Source: Aphanomyces cochlioides (lineage: Eukaryota > Oomycota > Saprolegniomycetes > Saprolegniales > Verrucalvaceae). Taken from it: a DNA stretch of 64,000 nucleotides. Position 1 is the first letter of the stretch. Each line of letters starts with the position of its first letter. Position numbers and translations under genes: made by a program. The stretch is taken from the NCBI GenBank assembly GCA_019828595.1, contig JAHQRK010000005.1:2232001-2296000 (forward strand), read 5' to 3'. Shown one piece after another: positions 39,588 through 51,493 of this stretch. The notes beneath the pieces are model-generated. The model saw only the letters and a program-made list of their open reading frames with translations. It did not search any database and was not told where the DNA came from.

Positions 39588-40332
39588 CACACTCCAGCGC
39601 CCACTCCACAATTTTATCCAATCAAAGGCTGGTTAAGCTTAATGTTGAGGTTAAGTTGCCCGTGCGACAAACGCCTCGCCCAATCAATTCGCTCTGTTTT
39701 ATTTCAACGAATGAGAAGTATGTTTCTTCGTCGTACGTCCAATCAAAGGCATAACACTGTCGGATTCTTGTCGTATCCATATATTATGTGACCTTAATCT
39801 GTCGCATACGACTCAATCATCCGATATGCCTCTTTGTTGTATTTCATTGGATAAAAACAACGCATTGCTCATTTGTGGGTGCGGAGTCGGCGTGGTCAAG
39901 GAAGAGCACGCGGGTTGAAGGCTACGCTAGTCTCGCGAGGGCTCAAGGTCCGTTGTAGGCGTCTGGGTGGCTCATCTACAAGGCGCTGATGATATGAGAC
40001 TCGGTCTTTTGCTACTGGTGAGTGTGTGAATGTCAAAACGAGCATTTGGATTGAGTGTAGGCTCGTCTTGTCGAAGTTCCAGTATGCTGTACAGAAACAA
40101 ATGCACCACCACCAGCCAACGGCGAAATTGCTGCCCTTGCCAAAACTACTCTACCATTCACCCGAGCCCTCCCAAGCAACCAAAGCCGTTTGACTGTCGT
40201 CAAACCGGCAATATTTCTCGAAGTGTGGAAGCTTGGCGATTTGAATGACTCGTAACGGGTCCTTACCATTGAGAATCACGAGCTCTTAAGCATGCAAATC
40301 AATACAAGCATTGACATCTCAACTCCATTATA

Positions 40333-41790
40333 TCATAAGCAATTGCTTCGCTTTCTCTTTCGAACTTCATGCAATAGTTTGGCATATGAATCAGTGTAGC
40401 CAGCATACGCAGCCTCAAATTGCGCCAAGTCTTGATATTTGCTGAACGCCAGGGCAATTGTTTGTCGCTCTGAATATCTCTTTCTATCTGACAGGATCAT
40501 GCTTTTCGTGAAGTCTTTCAGTGGACGACGAAGTCCAACTTTGGGATCAGCCGTGAACCACTGCTGCCAGACGTCTTTGGCTGATCGAGCAGTTGGAATG
40601 GACTTTTGATTCAAGAAAACTGCGATGCTCTCTTGCCGTTTGATAGTAGTAGATTGCGCTTTACTGGGCTTGGGCAAGCTCTGCTCCAACTTCTCGTAGA
40701 GTGCAGTGGCTATACTGTCAACATCAAATGGCAGAATTTGTGTGGACTTTTCAGTGATTGCATCGCCTTGAGATCTGCCACTACGAAGCAGGTTGCGAGG
40801 ATCAATTTCATTGCTGATACTGCGTGTCACAAGATATTCACATAGCGTTTTGGCATCACTCCATCTACACCAGGCCATCAGCTCACGAAAATTAAACTTT
40901 CTGTCCTTGGACTCGAAGACGCGGAAGAAGCTACCGCCTCTTCTCATACTATGGAGTGATATCCCAATAGGCAAGTAAGGTGTGTTTTGGACAGCTTCCT
41001 GTAGACACTGTCGTATATGATTTTGCTCAAGCTTTTTAAACCAATCCACCGAAGGAATGCCATTTGCAAGCATAGTGTAGTGTGGGAAAACAAACGCATC
41101 TTGAGAAATTTGTGAACATGACTTTTGAAGAACGCCAAGATAGTCGCTGTACAAGCCACATATTTTCAAACAAGGATAAGATTTCTCGTCGACAAGGTGA
41201 TAGATTTGACAGTCATCTTCGACACTGGCTTTCTTATGCCAACGCAGACGAACTGAGAGATATTGCCCATTTTCATCGTTGCCAAGATCAACGTCATTCC
41301 ACCGTAAATTGAGCATTTCACTTATTCGAAAGCATCCAAGAAAGCAGCCACAAAACATGAAACGATACAATGCACCAACAAAGGGATGATAAACAGCAAA
41401 TGCGTTCATGACAGCGGAAAGCTCAAAGACAGACAGGGGGTGGGCTTTCTTCTCCTCGTCCAAATTGTTTAATTTGTTGTATTTTTGCAGGCCAACTACG
41501 TATCGTTTTGCTTCGGCGTCTCTGGCTGGGTTTGGAGTAATGTTCTTAGTTGTAAAGAAAGCCACCAGTGCTGCTTTTGCTGAATCAATGGTTCTAGCTG
41601 ACTTGCCGTTCGAGTAAAGATAATGAAAGAAGTCTGTACATTCCTTTGCTGATGCTTGCTCGGGCAACAACTCACTTTTGTTTTCTTTGCAGAATGCGAC
41701 AAACTGCTTTTGATACGTCTTGTAGACTTTGCGAGTCGATGCTCCATGAAATGACTCTTCAATCGTCTCCTTGGATGGAACTTGCGCCAT
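40333..41790 (-). CDS. Crypton tyrosine recombinase, unit 2 (485 residues)
   Basis: Intact catalytic residues as in unit 1. One extra C near the 3' end shifts the frame and gives the terminus RKRKRSNCL. One private change makes Lys (KVYKTYQ) where the other copies have Glu. Confidence 0.92.
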   Translation of the reverse strand: MAQVPSKETIEESFHGASTRKVYKTYQKQFVAFCKENKSELLPEQASAKECTDFFHYLYSNGKSARTIDSAKAALVAFFTTKNITPNPARDAEAKRYVVGLQKYNKLNNLDEEKKAHPLSVFELSAVMNAFAVYHPFVGALYRFMFCGCFLGCFRISEMLNLRWNDVDLGNDENGQYLSVRLRWHKKASVEDDCQIYHLVDEKSYPCLKICGLYSDYLGVLQKSCSQISQDAFVFPHYTMLANGIPSVDWFKKLEQNHIRQCLQEAVQNTPYLPIGISLHSMRRGGSFFRVFESKDRKFNFRELMAWCRWSDAKTLCEYLVTRSISNEIDPRNLLRSGRSQGDAITEKSTQILPFDVDSIATALYEKLEQSLPKPSKAQSTTIKRQESIAVFLNQKSIPTARSAKDVWQQWFTADPKVGLRRPLKDFTKSMILSDRKRYSERQTIALAFSKYQDLAQFEAAYAGYTDSYAKLLHEVRKRKRSNCL

Positions 41791-42564
41791 GTCAAACGAG
41801 GGAAATTTTGAAATGACTGCACACTCCAGCGCCCACTCCACAATTTTATCCAATCAAAGGCTGGTTAAGCTTAATGTTGAGGTTAAGTTGCCCGTGCGAC
41901 AAACGCCTCGCCCAATCAATTCGCTCTGTTTTATTTCAACGAATGAGAAGTATGTTTCTTCGTCGTACGTCCAATCAAAGGCATAACACTGTCGGATTCT
42001 TGTCGTATCCATATATTATGTGACCTTAATCTGTCGCATACGACTCAATCATCCGATATGCCTCTTTGTTGTATTTCATTGGATAAAAACAACGCATTGC
42101 TCATTTGTGGGTGCGGAGTCGGCGTGGTCAAGGAAGAGCACGCGGGTTGAAGGCTACGCTAGTCTCGCGAGGGCTCAAGGTCCGTTGTAGGCGTCTGGGT
42201 GGCTCATCTACAAGGCGCTGATGATATGAGACTCGGTCTTTTGCTACTGGTGAGTGTGTGAATGTCAAAACGAGCATTTGGATTGAGTGTAGGCTCGTCT
42301 TGTCGAAGTTCCAGTATGCTGTACAGAAACAAATGCACCACCACCAGCCAACGGCGAAATTGCTGCCCTTGCCAAAACTACTCTACCATTCACCCGAGCC
42401 CTCCCAAGCAACCAAAGCCGTTTGACTGTCGTCAAACCGGCAATATTTCTCGAAGTGTGGAAGCTTGGCGATTTGAATGACTCGTAACGGGTCCTTACCA
42501 TTGAGAATCACGAGCTCTTAAGCATGCAAATCAATACAAGCATTGACATCTCAACTCCATTATA

Positions 42565-44022
42565 TCATAAGCAATTGCTTCGCTTTCTCTTTCGAACTTC
42601 ATGCAATAGTTTGGCATATGAATCAGTGTAGCCAGCATACGCAGCCTCAAATTGCGCCAAGTCTTGATATTTGCTGAACGCCAGGGCAATTGTTTGTCGC
42701 TCTGAATATCTCTTTCTATCTGACAGGATCATGCTTTTCGTGAAGTCTTTCAGTGGACGACGAAGTCCAACTTTGGGATCAGCCGTGAACCACTGCTGCC
42801 AGACGTCTTTGGCTGATCGAGCAGTTGGAATGGACTTTTGATTCAAGAAAACTGCGATGCTCTCTTGCCGTTTGATAGTAGTAGATTGCGCTTTACTGGG
42901 CTTGGGCAAGCTCTGCTCCAACTTCTCGTAGAGTGCAGTGGCTATACTGTCAACATCAAATGGCAGAATTTGTGTGGACTTTTCAGTGATTGCATCGCCT
43001 TGAGATCTGCCACTACGAAGCAGGTTGCGAGGATCAATTTCATTGCTGATACTGCGTGTCACAAGATATTCACATAGCGTTTTGGCATCACTCCATCTAC
43101 ACCAGGCCATCAGCTCACGAAAATTAAACTTTCTGTCCTTGGACTCGAAGACGCGGAAGAAGCTACCGCCTCTTCTCATACTATGGAGTGATATCCCAAT
43201 AGGCAAGTAAGGTGTGTTTTGGACAGCTTCCTGTAGACACTGTCGTATATGATTTTGCTCAAGCTTTTTAAACCAATCCACCGAAGGAATGCCATTTGCA
43301 AGCATAGTGTAGTGTGGGAAAACAAACGCATCTTGAGAAATTTGTGAACATGACTTTTGAAGAACGCCAAGATAGTCGCTGTACAAGCCACATATTTTCA
43401 AACAAGGATAAGATTTCTCGTCGACAAGGTGATAGATTTGACAGTCATCTTCGACACTGGCTTTCTTATGCCAACGCAGACGAACTGAGAGATATTGCCC
43501 ATTTTCATCGTTGCCAAGATCAACGTCATTCCACCGTAAATTGAGCATTTCACTTATTCGAAAGCATCCAAGAAAGCAGCCACAAAACATGAAACGATAC
43601 AATGCACCAACAAAGGGATGATAAACAGCAAATGCGTTCATGACAGCGGAAAGCTCAAAGACAGACAGGGGGTGGGCTTTCTTCTCCTCGTCCAAATTGT
43701 TTAATTTGTTGTATTTTTGCAGGCCAACTACGTATCGTTTTGCTTCGGCGTCTCTGGCTGGGTTTGGAGTAATGTTCTTAGTTGTAAAGAAAGCCACCAG
43801 TGCTGCTTTTGCTGAATCAATGGTTCTAGCTGACTTGCCGTTCGAGTAAAGATAATGAAAGAAGTCTGTACATTCCTTTGCTGATGCTTGCTCGGGCAAC
43901 AACTCACTTTTGTTTTCTTTGCAGAATGCGACAAACTGCTTTTGATACGTCTCGTAGACTTTGCGAGTCGATGCTCCATGAAATGACTCTTCAATCGTCT
44001 CCTTGGATGGAACTTGCGCCAT
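42565..44022 (-). CDS. Crypton tyrosine recombinase, unit 3 (485 residues)
   Basis: Protein identical to units 4-7; the short RKRKRSNCL terminus and all catalytic residues are present. Confidence 0.92.
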   Translation of the reverse strand: MAQVPSKETIEESFHGASTRKVYETYQKQFVAFCKENKSELLPEQASAKECTDFFHYLYSNGKSARTIDSAKAALVAFFTTKNITPNPARDAEAKRYVVGLQKYNKLNNLDEEKKAHPLSVFELSAVMNAFAVYHPFVGALYRFMFCGCFLGCFRISEMLNLRWNDVDLGNDENGQYLSVRLRWHKKASVEDDCQIYHLVDEKSYPCLKICGLYSDYLGVLQKSCSQISQDAFVFPHYTMLANGIPSVDWFKKLEQNHIRQCLQEAVQNTPYLPIGISLHSMRRGGSFFRVFESKDRKFNFRELMAWCRWSDAKTLCEYLVTRSISNEIDPRNLLRSGRSQGDAITEKSTQILPFDVDSIATALYEKLEQSLPKPSKAQSTTIKRQESIAVFLNQKSIPTARSAKDVWQQWFTADPKVGLRRPLKDFTKSMILSDRKRYSERQTIALAFSKYQDLAQFEAAYAGYTDSYAKLLHEVRKRKRSNCL

Positions 44023-44796
44023 GTCAAACGAGGGAAATTTTGAAATGACTGCACACTCCAGCGCCCACTCCACAATTTTATCCAATCAAAGGCTGGTTAA
44101 GCTTAATGTTGAGGTTAAGTTGCCCGTGCGACAAACGCCTCGCCCAATCAATTCGCTCTGTTTTATTTCAACGAATGAGAAGTATGTTTCTTCGTCGTAC
44201 GTCCAATCAAAGGCATAACACTGTCGGATTCTTGTCGTATCCATATATTATGTGACCTTAATCTGTCGCATACGACTCAATCATCCGATATGCCTCTTTG
44301 TTGTATTTCATTGGATAAAAACAACGCATTGCTCATTTGTGGGTGCGGAGTCGGCGTGGTCAAGGAAGAGCACGCGGGTTGAAGGCTACGCTAGTCTCGC
44401 GAGGGCTCAAGGTCCGTTGTAGGCGTCTGGGTGGCTCATCTACAAGGCGCTGATGATATGAGACTCGGTCTTTTGCTACTGGTGAGTGTGTGAATGTCAA
44501 AACGAGCATTTGGATTGAGTGTAGGCTCGTCTTGTCGAAGTTCCAGTATGCTGTACAGAAACAAATGCACCACCACCAGCCAACGGCGAAATTGCTGCCC
44601 TTGCCAAAACTACTCTACCATTCACCCGAGCCCTCCCAAGCAACCAAAGCCGTTTGACTGTCGTCAAACCGGCAATATTTCTCGAAGTGTGGAAGCTTGG
44701 CGATTTGAATGACTCGTAACGGGTCCTTACCATTGAGAATCACGAGCTCTTAAGCATGCAAATCAATACAAGCATTGACATCTCAACTCCATTATA

Positions 44797-46254
44797 TCAT
44801 AAGCAATTGCTTCGCTTTCTCTTTCGAACTTCATGCAATAGTTTGGCATATGAATCAGTGTAGCCAGCATACGCAGCCTCAAATTGCGCCAAGTCTTGAT
44901 ATTTGCTGAACGCCAGGGCAATTGTTTGTCGCTCTGAATATCTCTTTCTATCTGACAGGATCATGCTTTTCGTGAAGTCTTTCAGTGGACGACGAAGTCC
45001 AACTTTGGGATCAGCCGTGAACCACTGCTGCCAGACGTCTTTGGCTGATCGAGCAGTTGGAATGGACTTTTGATTCAAGAAAACTGCGATGCTCTCTTGC
45101 CGTTTGATAGTAGTAGATTGCGCTTTACTGGGCTTGGGCAAGCTCTGCTCCAACTTCTCGTAGAGTGCAGTGGCTATACTGTCAACATCAAATGGCAGAA
45201 TTTGTGTGGACTTTTCAGTGATTGCATCGCCTTGAGATCTGCCACTACGAAGCAGGTTGCGAGGATCAATTTCATTGCTGATACTGCGTGTCACAAGATA
45301 TTCACATAGCGTTTTGGCATCACTCCATCTACACCAGGCCATCAGCTCACGAAAATTAAACTTTCTGTCCTTGGACTCGAAGACGCGGAAGAAGCTACCG
45401 CCTCTTCTCATACTATGGAGTGATATCCCAATAGGCAAGTAAGGTGTGTTTTGGACAGCTTCCTGTAGACACTGTCGTATATGATTTTGCTCAAGCTTTT
45501 TAAACCAATCCACCGAAGGAATGCCATTTGCAAGCATAGTGTAGTGTGGGAAAACAAACGCATCTTGAGAAATTTGTGAACATGACTTTTGAAGAACGCC
45601 AAGATAGTCGCTGTACAAGCCACATATTTTCAAACAAGGATAAGATTTCTCGTCGACAAGGTGATAGATTTGACAGTCATCTTCGACACTGGCTTTCTTA
45701 TGCCAACGCAGACGAACTGAGAGATATTGCCCATTTTCATCGTTGCCAAGATCAACGTCATTCCACCGTAAATTGAGCATTTCACTTATTCGAAAGCATC
45801 CAAGAAAGCAGCCACAAAACATGAAACGATACAATGCACCAACAAAGGGATGATAAACAGCAAATGCGTTCATGACAGCGGAAAGCTCAAAGACAGACAG
45901 GGGGTGGGCTTTCTTCTCCTCGTCCAAATTGTTTAATTTGTTGTATTTTTGCAGGCCAACTACGTATCGTTTTGCTTCGGCGTCTCTGGCTGGGTTTGGA
46001 GTAATGTTCTTAGTTGTAAAGAAAGCCACCAGTGCTGCTTTTGCTGAATCAATGGTTCTAGCTGACTTGCCGTTCGAGTAAAGATAATGAAAGAAGTCTG
46101 TACATTCCTTTGCTGATGCTTGCTCGGGCAACAACTCACTTTTGTTTTCTTTGCAGAATGCGACAAACTGCTTTTGATACGTCTCGTAGACTTTGCGAGT
46201 CGATGCTCCATGAAATGACTCTTCAATCGTCTCCTTGGATGGAACTTGCGCCAT
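44797..46254 (-). CDS. Crypton tyrosine recombinase, unit 4 (485 residues)
   Basis: Protein identical to units 3 and 5-7, with all catalytic residues. Confidence 0.92.
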   Translation of the reverse strand: MAQVPSKETIEESFHGASTRKVYETYQKQFVAFCKENKSELLPEQASAKECTDFFHYLYSNGKSARTIDSAKAALVAFFTTKNITPNPARDAEAKRYVVGLQKYNKLNNLDEEKKAHPLSVFELSAVMNAFAVYHPFVGALYRFMFCGCFLGCFRISEMLNLRWNDVDLGNDENGQYLSVRLRWHKKASVEDDCQIYHLVDEKSYPCLKICGLYSDYLGVLQKSCSQISQDAFVFPHYTMLANGIPSVDWFKKLEQNHIRQCLQEAVQNTPYLPIGISLHSMRRGGSFFRVFESKDRKFNFRELMAWCRWSDAKTLCEYLVTRSISNEIDPRNLLRSGRSQGDAITEKSTQILPFDVDSIATALYEKLEQSLPKPSKAQSTTIKRQESIAVFLNQKSIPTARSAKDVWQQWFTADPKVGLRRPLKDFTKSMILSDRKRYSERQTIALAFSKYQDLAQFEAAYAGYTDSYAKLLHEVRKRKRSNCL

Positions 46255-47028
46255 GTCAAACGAGGGAAATTTTGAAATGACTGCACACTCCAGCGCCCAC
46301 TCCACAATTTTATCCAATCAAAGGCTGGTTAAGCTTAATGTTGAGGTTAAGTTGCCCGTGCGACAAACGCCTCGCCCAATCAATTCGCTCTGTTTTATTT
46401 CAACGAATGAGAAGTATGTTTCTTCGTCGTACGTCCAATCAAAGGCATAACACTGTCGGATTCTTGTCGTATCCATATATTATGTGACCTTAATCTGTCG
46501 CATAGACTCAATCATCCGATATGCCTCTTTGTTGTATTTCATTGGATAAAAAACAACGCATTGCTCATTTGTGGGTGCGGAGTCGGCGTGGTCAAGGAAG
46601 AGCACGCGGGTTGAAGGCTACGCTAGTCTCGCGAGGGCTCAAGGTCCGTTGTAGGCGTCTGGGTGGCTCATCTACAAGGCGCTGATGATATGAGACTCGG
46701 TCTTTTGCTACTGGTGAGTGTGTGAATGTCAAAACGAGCATTTGGATTGAGTGTAGGCTCGTCTTGTCGAAGTTCCAGTATGCTGTACAGAAACAAATGC
46801 ACCACCACCAGCCAACGGCGAAATTGCTGCCCTTGCCAAAACTACTCTACCATTCACCCGAGCCCTCCCAAGCAACCAAAGCCGTTTGACTGTCGTCAAA
46901 CCGGCAATATTTCTCGAAGTGTGGAAGCTTGGCGATTTGAATGACTCGTAACGGGTCCTTACCATTGAGAATCACGAGCTCTTAAGCATGCAAATCAATA
47001 CAAGCATTGACATCTCAACTCCATTATA

Positions 47029-48486
47029 TCATAAGCAATTGCTTCGCTTTCTCTTTCGAACTTCATGCAATAGTTTGGCATATGAATCAGTGTAGCCAGC
47101 ATACGCAGCCTCAAATTGCGCCAAGTCTTGATATTTGCTGAACGCCAGGGCAATTGTTTGTCGCTCTGAATATCTCTTTCTATCTGACAGGATCATGCTT
47201 TTCGTGAAGTCTTTCAGTGGACGACGAAGTCCAACTTTGGGATCAGCCGTGAACCACTGCTGCCAGACGTCTTTGGCTGATCGAGCAGTTGGAATGGACT
47301 TTTGATTCAAGAAAACTGCGATGCTCTCTTGCCGTTTGATAGTAGTAGATTGCGCTTTACTGGGCTTGGGCAAGCTCTGCTCCAACTTCTCGTAGAGTGC
47401 AGTGGCTATACTGTCAACATCAAATGGCAGAATTTGTGTGGACTTTTCAGTGATTGCATCGCCTTGAGATCTGCCACTACGAAGCAGGTTGCGAGGATCA
47501 ATTTCATTGCTGATACTGCGTGTCACAAGATATTCACATAGCGTTTTGGCATCACTCCATCTACACCAGGCCATCAGCTCACGAAAATTAAACTTTCTGT
47601 CCTTGGACTCGAAGACGCGGAAGAAGCTACCGCCTCTTCTCATACTATGGAGTGATATCCCAATAGGCAAGTAAGGTGTGTTTTGGACAGCTTCCTGTAG
47701 ACACTGTCGTATATGATTTTGCTCAAGCTTTTTAAACCAATCCACCGAAGGAATGCCATTTGCAAGCATAGTGTAGTGTGGGAAAACAAACGCATCTTGA
47801 GAAATTTGTGAACATGACTTTTGAAGAACGCCAAGATAGTCGCTGTACAAGCCACATATTTTCAAACAAGGATAAGATTTCTCGTCGACAAGGTGATAGA
47901 TTTGACAGTCATCTTCGACACTGGCTTTCTTATGCCAACGCAGACGAACTGAGAGATATTGCCCATTTTCATCGTTGCCAAGATCAACGTCATTCCACCG
48001 TAAATTGAGCATTTCACTTATTCGAAAGCATCCAAGAAAGCAGCCACAAAACATGAAACGATACAATGCACCAACAAAGGGATGATAAACAGCAAATGCG
48101 TTCATGACAGCGGAAAGCTCAAAGACAGACAGGGGGTGGGCTTTCTTCTCCTCGTCCAAATTGTTTAATTTGTTGTATTTTTGCAGGCCAACTACGTATC
48201 GTTTTGCTTCGGCGTCTCTGGCTGGGTTTGGAGTAATGTTCTTAGTTGTAAAGAAAGCCACCAGTGCTGCTTTTGCTGAATCAATGGTTCTAGCTGACTT
48301 GCCGTTCGAGTAAAGATAATGAAAGAAGTCTGTACATTCCTTTGCTGATGCTTGCTCGGGCAACAACTCACTTTTGTTTTCTTTGCAGAATGCGACAAAC
48401 TGCTTTTGATACGTCTCGTAGACTTTGCGAGTCGATGCTCCATGAAATGACTCTTCAATCGTCTCCTTGGATGGAACTTGCGCCAT
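47029..48486 (-). CDS. Crypton tyrosine recombinase, unit 5 (485 residues)
   Basis: Protein identical to the other 485-residue copies. The unit's left end carries a private 1-bp deletion (CATAGACTC for CATACGACTC, near 46502) and a six-A run. Confidence 0.92.
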   Translation of the reverse strand: MAQVPSKETIEESFHGASTRKVYETYQKQFVAFCKENKSELLPEQASAKECTDFFHYLYSNGKSARTIDSAKAALVAFFTTKNITPNPARDAEAKRYVVGLQKYNKLNNLDEEKKAHPLSVFELSAVMNAFAVYHPFVGALYRFMFCGCFLGCFRISEMLNLRWNDVDLGNDENGQYLSVRLRWHKKASVEDDCQIYHLVDEKSYPCLKICGLYSDYLGVLQKSCSQISQDAFVFPHYTMLANGIPSVDWFKKLEQNHIRQCLQEAVQNTPYLPIGISLHSMRRGGSFFRVFESKDRKFNFRELMAWCRWSDAKTLCEYLVTRSISNEIDPRNLLRSGRSQGDAITEKSTQILPFDVDSIATALYEKLEQSLPKPSKAQSTTIKRQESIAVFLNQKSIPTARSAKDVWQQWFTADPKVGLRRPLKDFTKSMILSDRKRYSERQTIALAFSKYQDLAQFEAAYAGYTDSYAKLLHEVRKRKRSNCL

Positions 48487-49261
48487 GTCAAACGAGGGAA
48501 ATTTTGAAATGACTGCACACTCCAGCGCCCACTCCACAATTTTATCCAATCAAAGGCTGGTTAAGCTTAATGTTGAGGTTAAGTTGCCCGTGCGACAAAC
48601 GCCTCGCCCAATCAATTCGCTCTGTTTTATTTCAACGAATGAGAAGTATGTTTCTTCGTCGTACGTCCAATCAAAGGCATAACACTGTCGGATTCTTGTC
48701 GTATCCATATATTATGTGACCTTAATCTGTCGCATACGACTCAATCATCCGATATGCCTCTTTGTTGTATTTCATTGGATAAAAAACAACGCATTGCTCA
48801 TTTGTGGGTGCGGAGTCGGCGTGGTCAAGGAAGAGCACGCGGGTTGAAGGCTACGCTAGTCTCGCGAGGGCTCAAGGTCCGTTGTAGGCGTCTGGGTGGC
48901 TCATCTACAAGGCGCTGATGATATGAGACTCGGTCTTTTGCTACTGGTGAGTGTGTGAATGTCAAAACGAGCATTTGGATTGAGTGTAGGCTCGTCTTGT
49001 CGAAGTTCCAGTATGCTGTACAGAAACAAATGCACCACCACCAGCCAACGGCGAAATTGCTGCCCTTGCCAAAACTACTCTACCATTCACCCGAGCCCTC
49101 CCAAGCAACCAAAGCCGTTTGACTGTCGTCAAACCGGCAATATTTCTCGAAGTGTGGAAGCTTGGCGATTTGAATGACTCGTAACGGGTCCTTACCATTG
49201 AGAATCACGAGCTCTTAAGCATGCAAATCAATACAAGCATTGACATCTCAACTCCATTATA

Positions 49262-50719
49262 TCATAAGCAATTGCTTCGCTTTCTCTTTCGAACTTCATG
49301 CAATAGTTTGGCATATGAATCAGTGTAGCCAGCATACGCAGCCTCAAATTGCGCCAAGTCTTGATATTTGCTGAACGCCAGGGCAATTGTTTGTCGCTCT
49401 GAATATCTCTTTCTATCTGACAGGATCATGCTTTTCGTGAAGTCTTTCAGTGGACGACGAAGTCCAACTTTGGGATCAGCCGTGAACCACTGCTGCCAGA
49501 CGTCTTTGGCTGATCGAGCAGTTGGAATGGACTTTTGATTCAAGAAAACTGCGATGCTCTCTTGCCGTTTGATAGTAGTAGATTGCGCTTTACTGGGCTT
49601 GGGCAAGCTCTGCTCCAACTTCTCGTAGAGTGCAGTGGCTATACTGTCAACATCAAATGGCAGAATTTGTGTGGACTTTTCAGTGATTGCATCGCCTTGA
49701 GATCTGCCACTACGAAGCAGGTTGCGAGGATCAATTTCATTGCTGATACTGCGTGTCACAAGATATTCACATAGCGTTTTGGCATCACTCCATCTACACC
49801 AGGCCATCAGCTCACGAAAATTAAACTTTCTGTCCTTGGACTCGAAGACGCGGAAGAAGCTACCGCCTCTTCTCATACTATGGAGTGATATCCCAATAGG
49901 CAAGTAAGGTGTGTTTTGGACAGCTTCCTGTAGACACTGTCGTATATGATTTTGCTCAAGCTTTTTAAACCAATCCACCGAAGGAATGCCATTTGCAAGC
50001 ATAGTGTAGTGTGGGAAAACAAACGCATCTTGAGAAATTTGTGAACATGACTTTTGAAGAACGCCAAGATAGTCGCTGTACAAGCCACATATTTTCAAAC
50101 AAGGATAAGATTTCTCGTCGACAAGGTGATAGATTTGACAGTCATCTTCGACACTGGCTTTCTTATGCCAACGCAGACGAACTGAGAGATATTGCCCATT
50201 TTCATCGTTGCCAAGATCAACGTCATTCCACCGTAAATTGAGCATTTCACTTATTCGAAAGCATCCAAGAAAGCAGCCACAAAACATGAAACGATACAAT
50301 GCACCAACAAAGGGATGATAAACAGCAAATGCGTTCATGACAGCGGAAAGCTCAAAGACAGACAGGGGGTGGGCTTTCTTCTCCTCGTCCAAATTGTTTA
50401 ATTTGTTGTATTTTTGCAGGCCAACTACGTATCGTTTTGCTTCGGCGTCTCTGGCTGGGTTTGGAGTAATGTTCTTAGTTGTAAAGAAAGCCACCAGTGC
50501 TGCTTTTGCTGAATCAATGGTTCTAGCTGACTTGCCGTTCGAGTAAAGATAATGAAAGAAGTCTGTACATTCCTTTGCTGATGCTTGCTCGGGCAACAAC
50601 TCACTTTTGTTTTCTTTGCAGAATGCGACAAACTGCTTTTGATACGTCTCGTAGACTTTGCGAGTCGATGCTCCATGAAATGACTCTTCAATCGTCTCCT
50701 TGGATGGAACTTGCGCCAT
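49262..50719 (-). CDS. Crypton tyrosine recombinase, unit 6 (485 residues)
   Basis: Protein identical to the other 485-residue copies. The unit is 2,233 bp long because of a six-A run near 48780. Confidence 0.92.
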   Translation of the reverse strand: MAQVPSKETIEESFHGASTRKVYETYQKQFVAFCKENKSELLPEQASAKECTDFFHYLYSNGKSARTIDSAKAALVAFFTTKNITPNPARDAEAKRYVVGLQKYNKLNNLDEEKKAHPLSVFELSAVMNAFAVYHPFVGALYRFMFCGCFLGCFRISEMLNLRWNDVDLGNDENGQYLSVRLRWHKKASVEDDCQIYHLVDEKSYPCLKICGLYSDYLGVLQKSCSQISQDAFVFPHYTMLANGIPSVDWFKKLEQNHIRQCLQEAVQNTPYLPIGISLHSMRRGGSFFRVFESKDRKFNFRELMAWCRWSDAKTLCEYLVTRSISNEIDPRNLLRSGRSQGDAITEKSTQILPFDVDSIATALYEKLEQSLPKPSKAQSTTIKRQESIAVFLNQKSIPTARSAKDVWQQWFTADPKVGLRRPLKDFTKSMILSDRKRYSERQTIALAFSKYQDLAQFEAAYAGYTDSYAKLLHEVRKRKRSNCL

Positions 50720-51493
50720 GTCAAACGAGGGAAATTTTGAAATGACTGCACACTCCAGCGCCCACTCCACAATTTTATCCAATCAAAGGCTGGTTAAGCT
50801 TAATGTTGAGGTTAAGTTGCCCGTGCGACAAACGCCTCGCCCAATCAATTCGCTCTGTTTTATTTCAACGAATGAGAAGTATGTTTCTTCGTCGTACGTC
50901 CAATCAAAGGCATAACACTGTCGGATTCTTGTCGTATCCATATATTATGTGACCTTAATCTGTCGCATACGACTCAATCATCCGATATGCCTCTTTGTTG
51001 TATTTCATTGGATAAAAACAACGCATTGCTCATTTGTGGGTGCGGAGTCGGCGTGGTCAAGGAAGAGCACGCGGGTTGAAGGCTACGCTAGTCTCGCGAG
51101 GGCTCAAGGTCCGTTGTAGGCGTCTGGGTGGCTCATCTACAAGGCGCTGATGATATGAGACTCGGTCTTTTGCTACTGGTGAGTGTGTGAATGTCAAAAC
51201 GAGCATTTGGATTGAGTGTAGGCTCGTCTTGTCGAAGTTCCAGTATGCTGTACAGAAACAAATGCACCACCACCAGCCAACGGCGAAATTGCTGCCCTTG
51301 CCAAAACTACTCTACCATTCACCCGAGCCCTCCCAAGCAACCAAAGCCGTTTGACTGTCGTCAAACCGGCAATATTTCTCGAAGTGTGGAAGCTTGGCGA
51401 TTTGAATGACTCGTAACGGGTCCTTACCATTGAGAATCACGAGCTCTTAAGCATGCAAATCAATACAAGCATTGACATCTCAACTCCATTATA

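Noticed and set aside
38068..39621. Recombinase start at the upstream TTG
   Set aside because: Not an ATG, and the core promoter element lies inside this stretch, so the ATG at 39558 is preferred.
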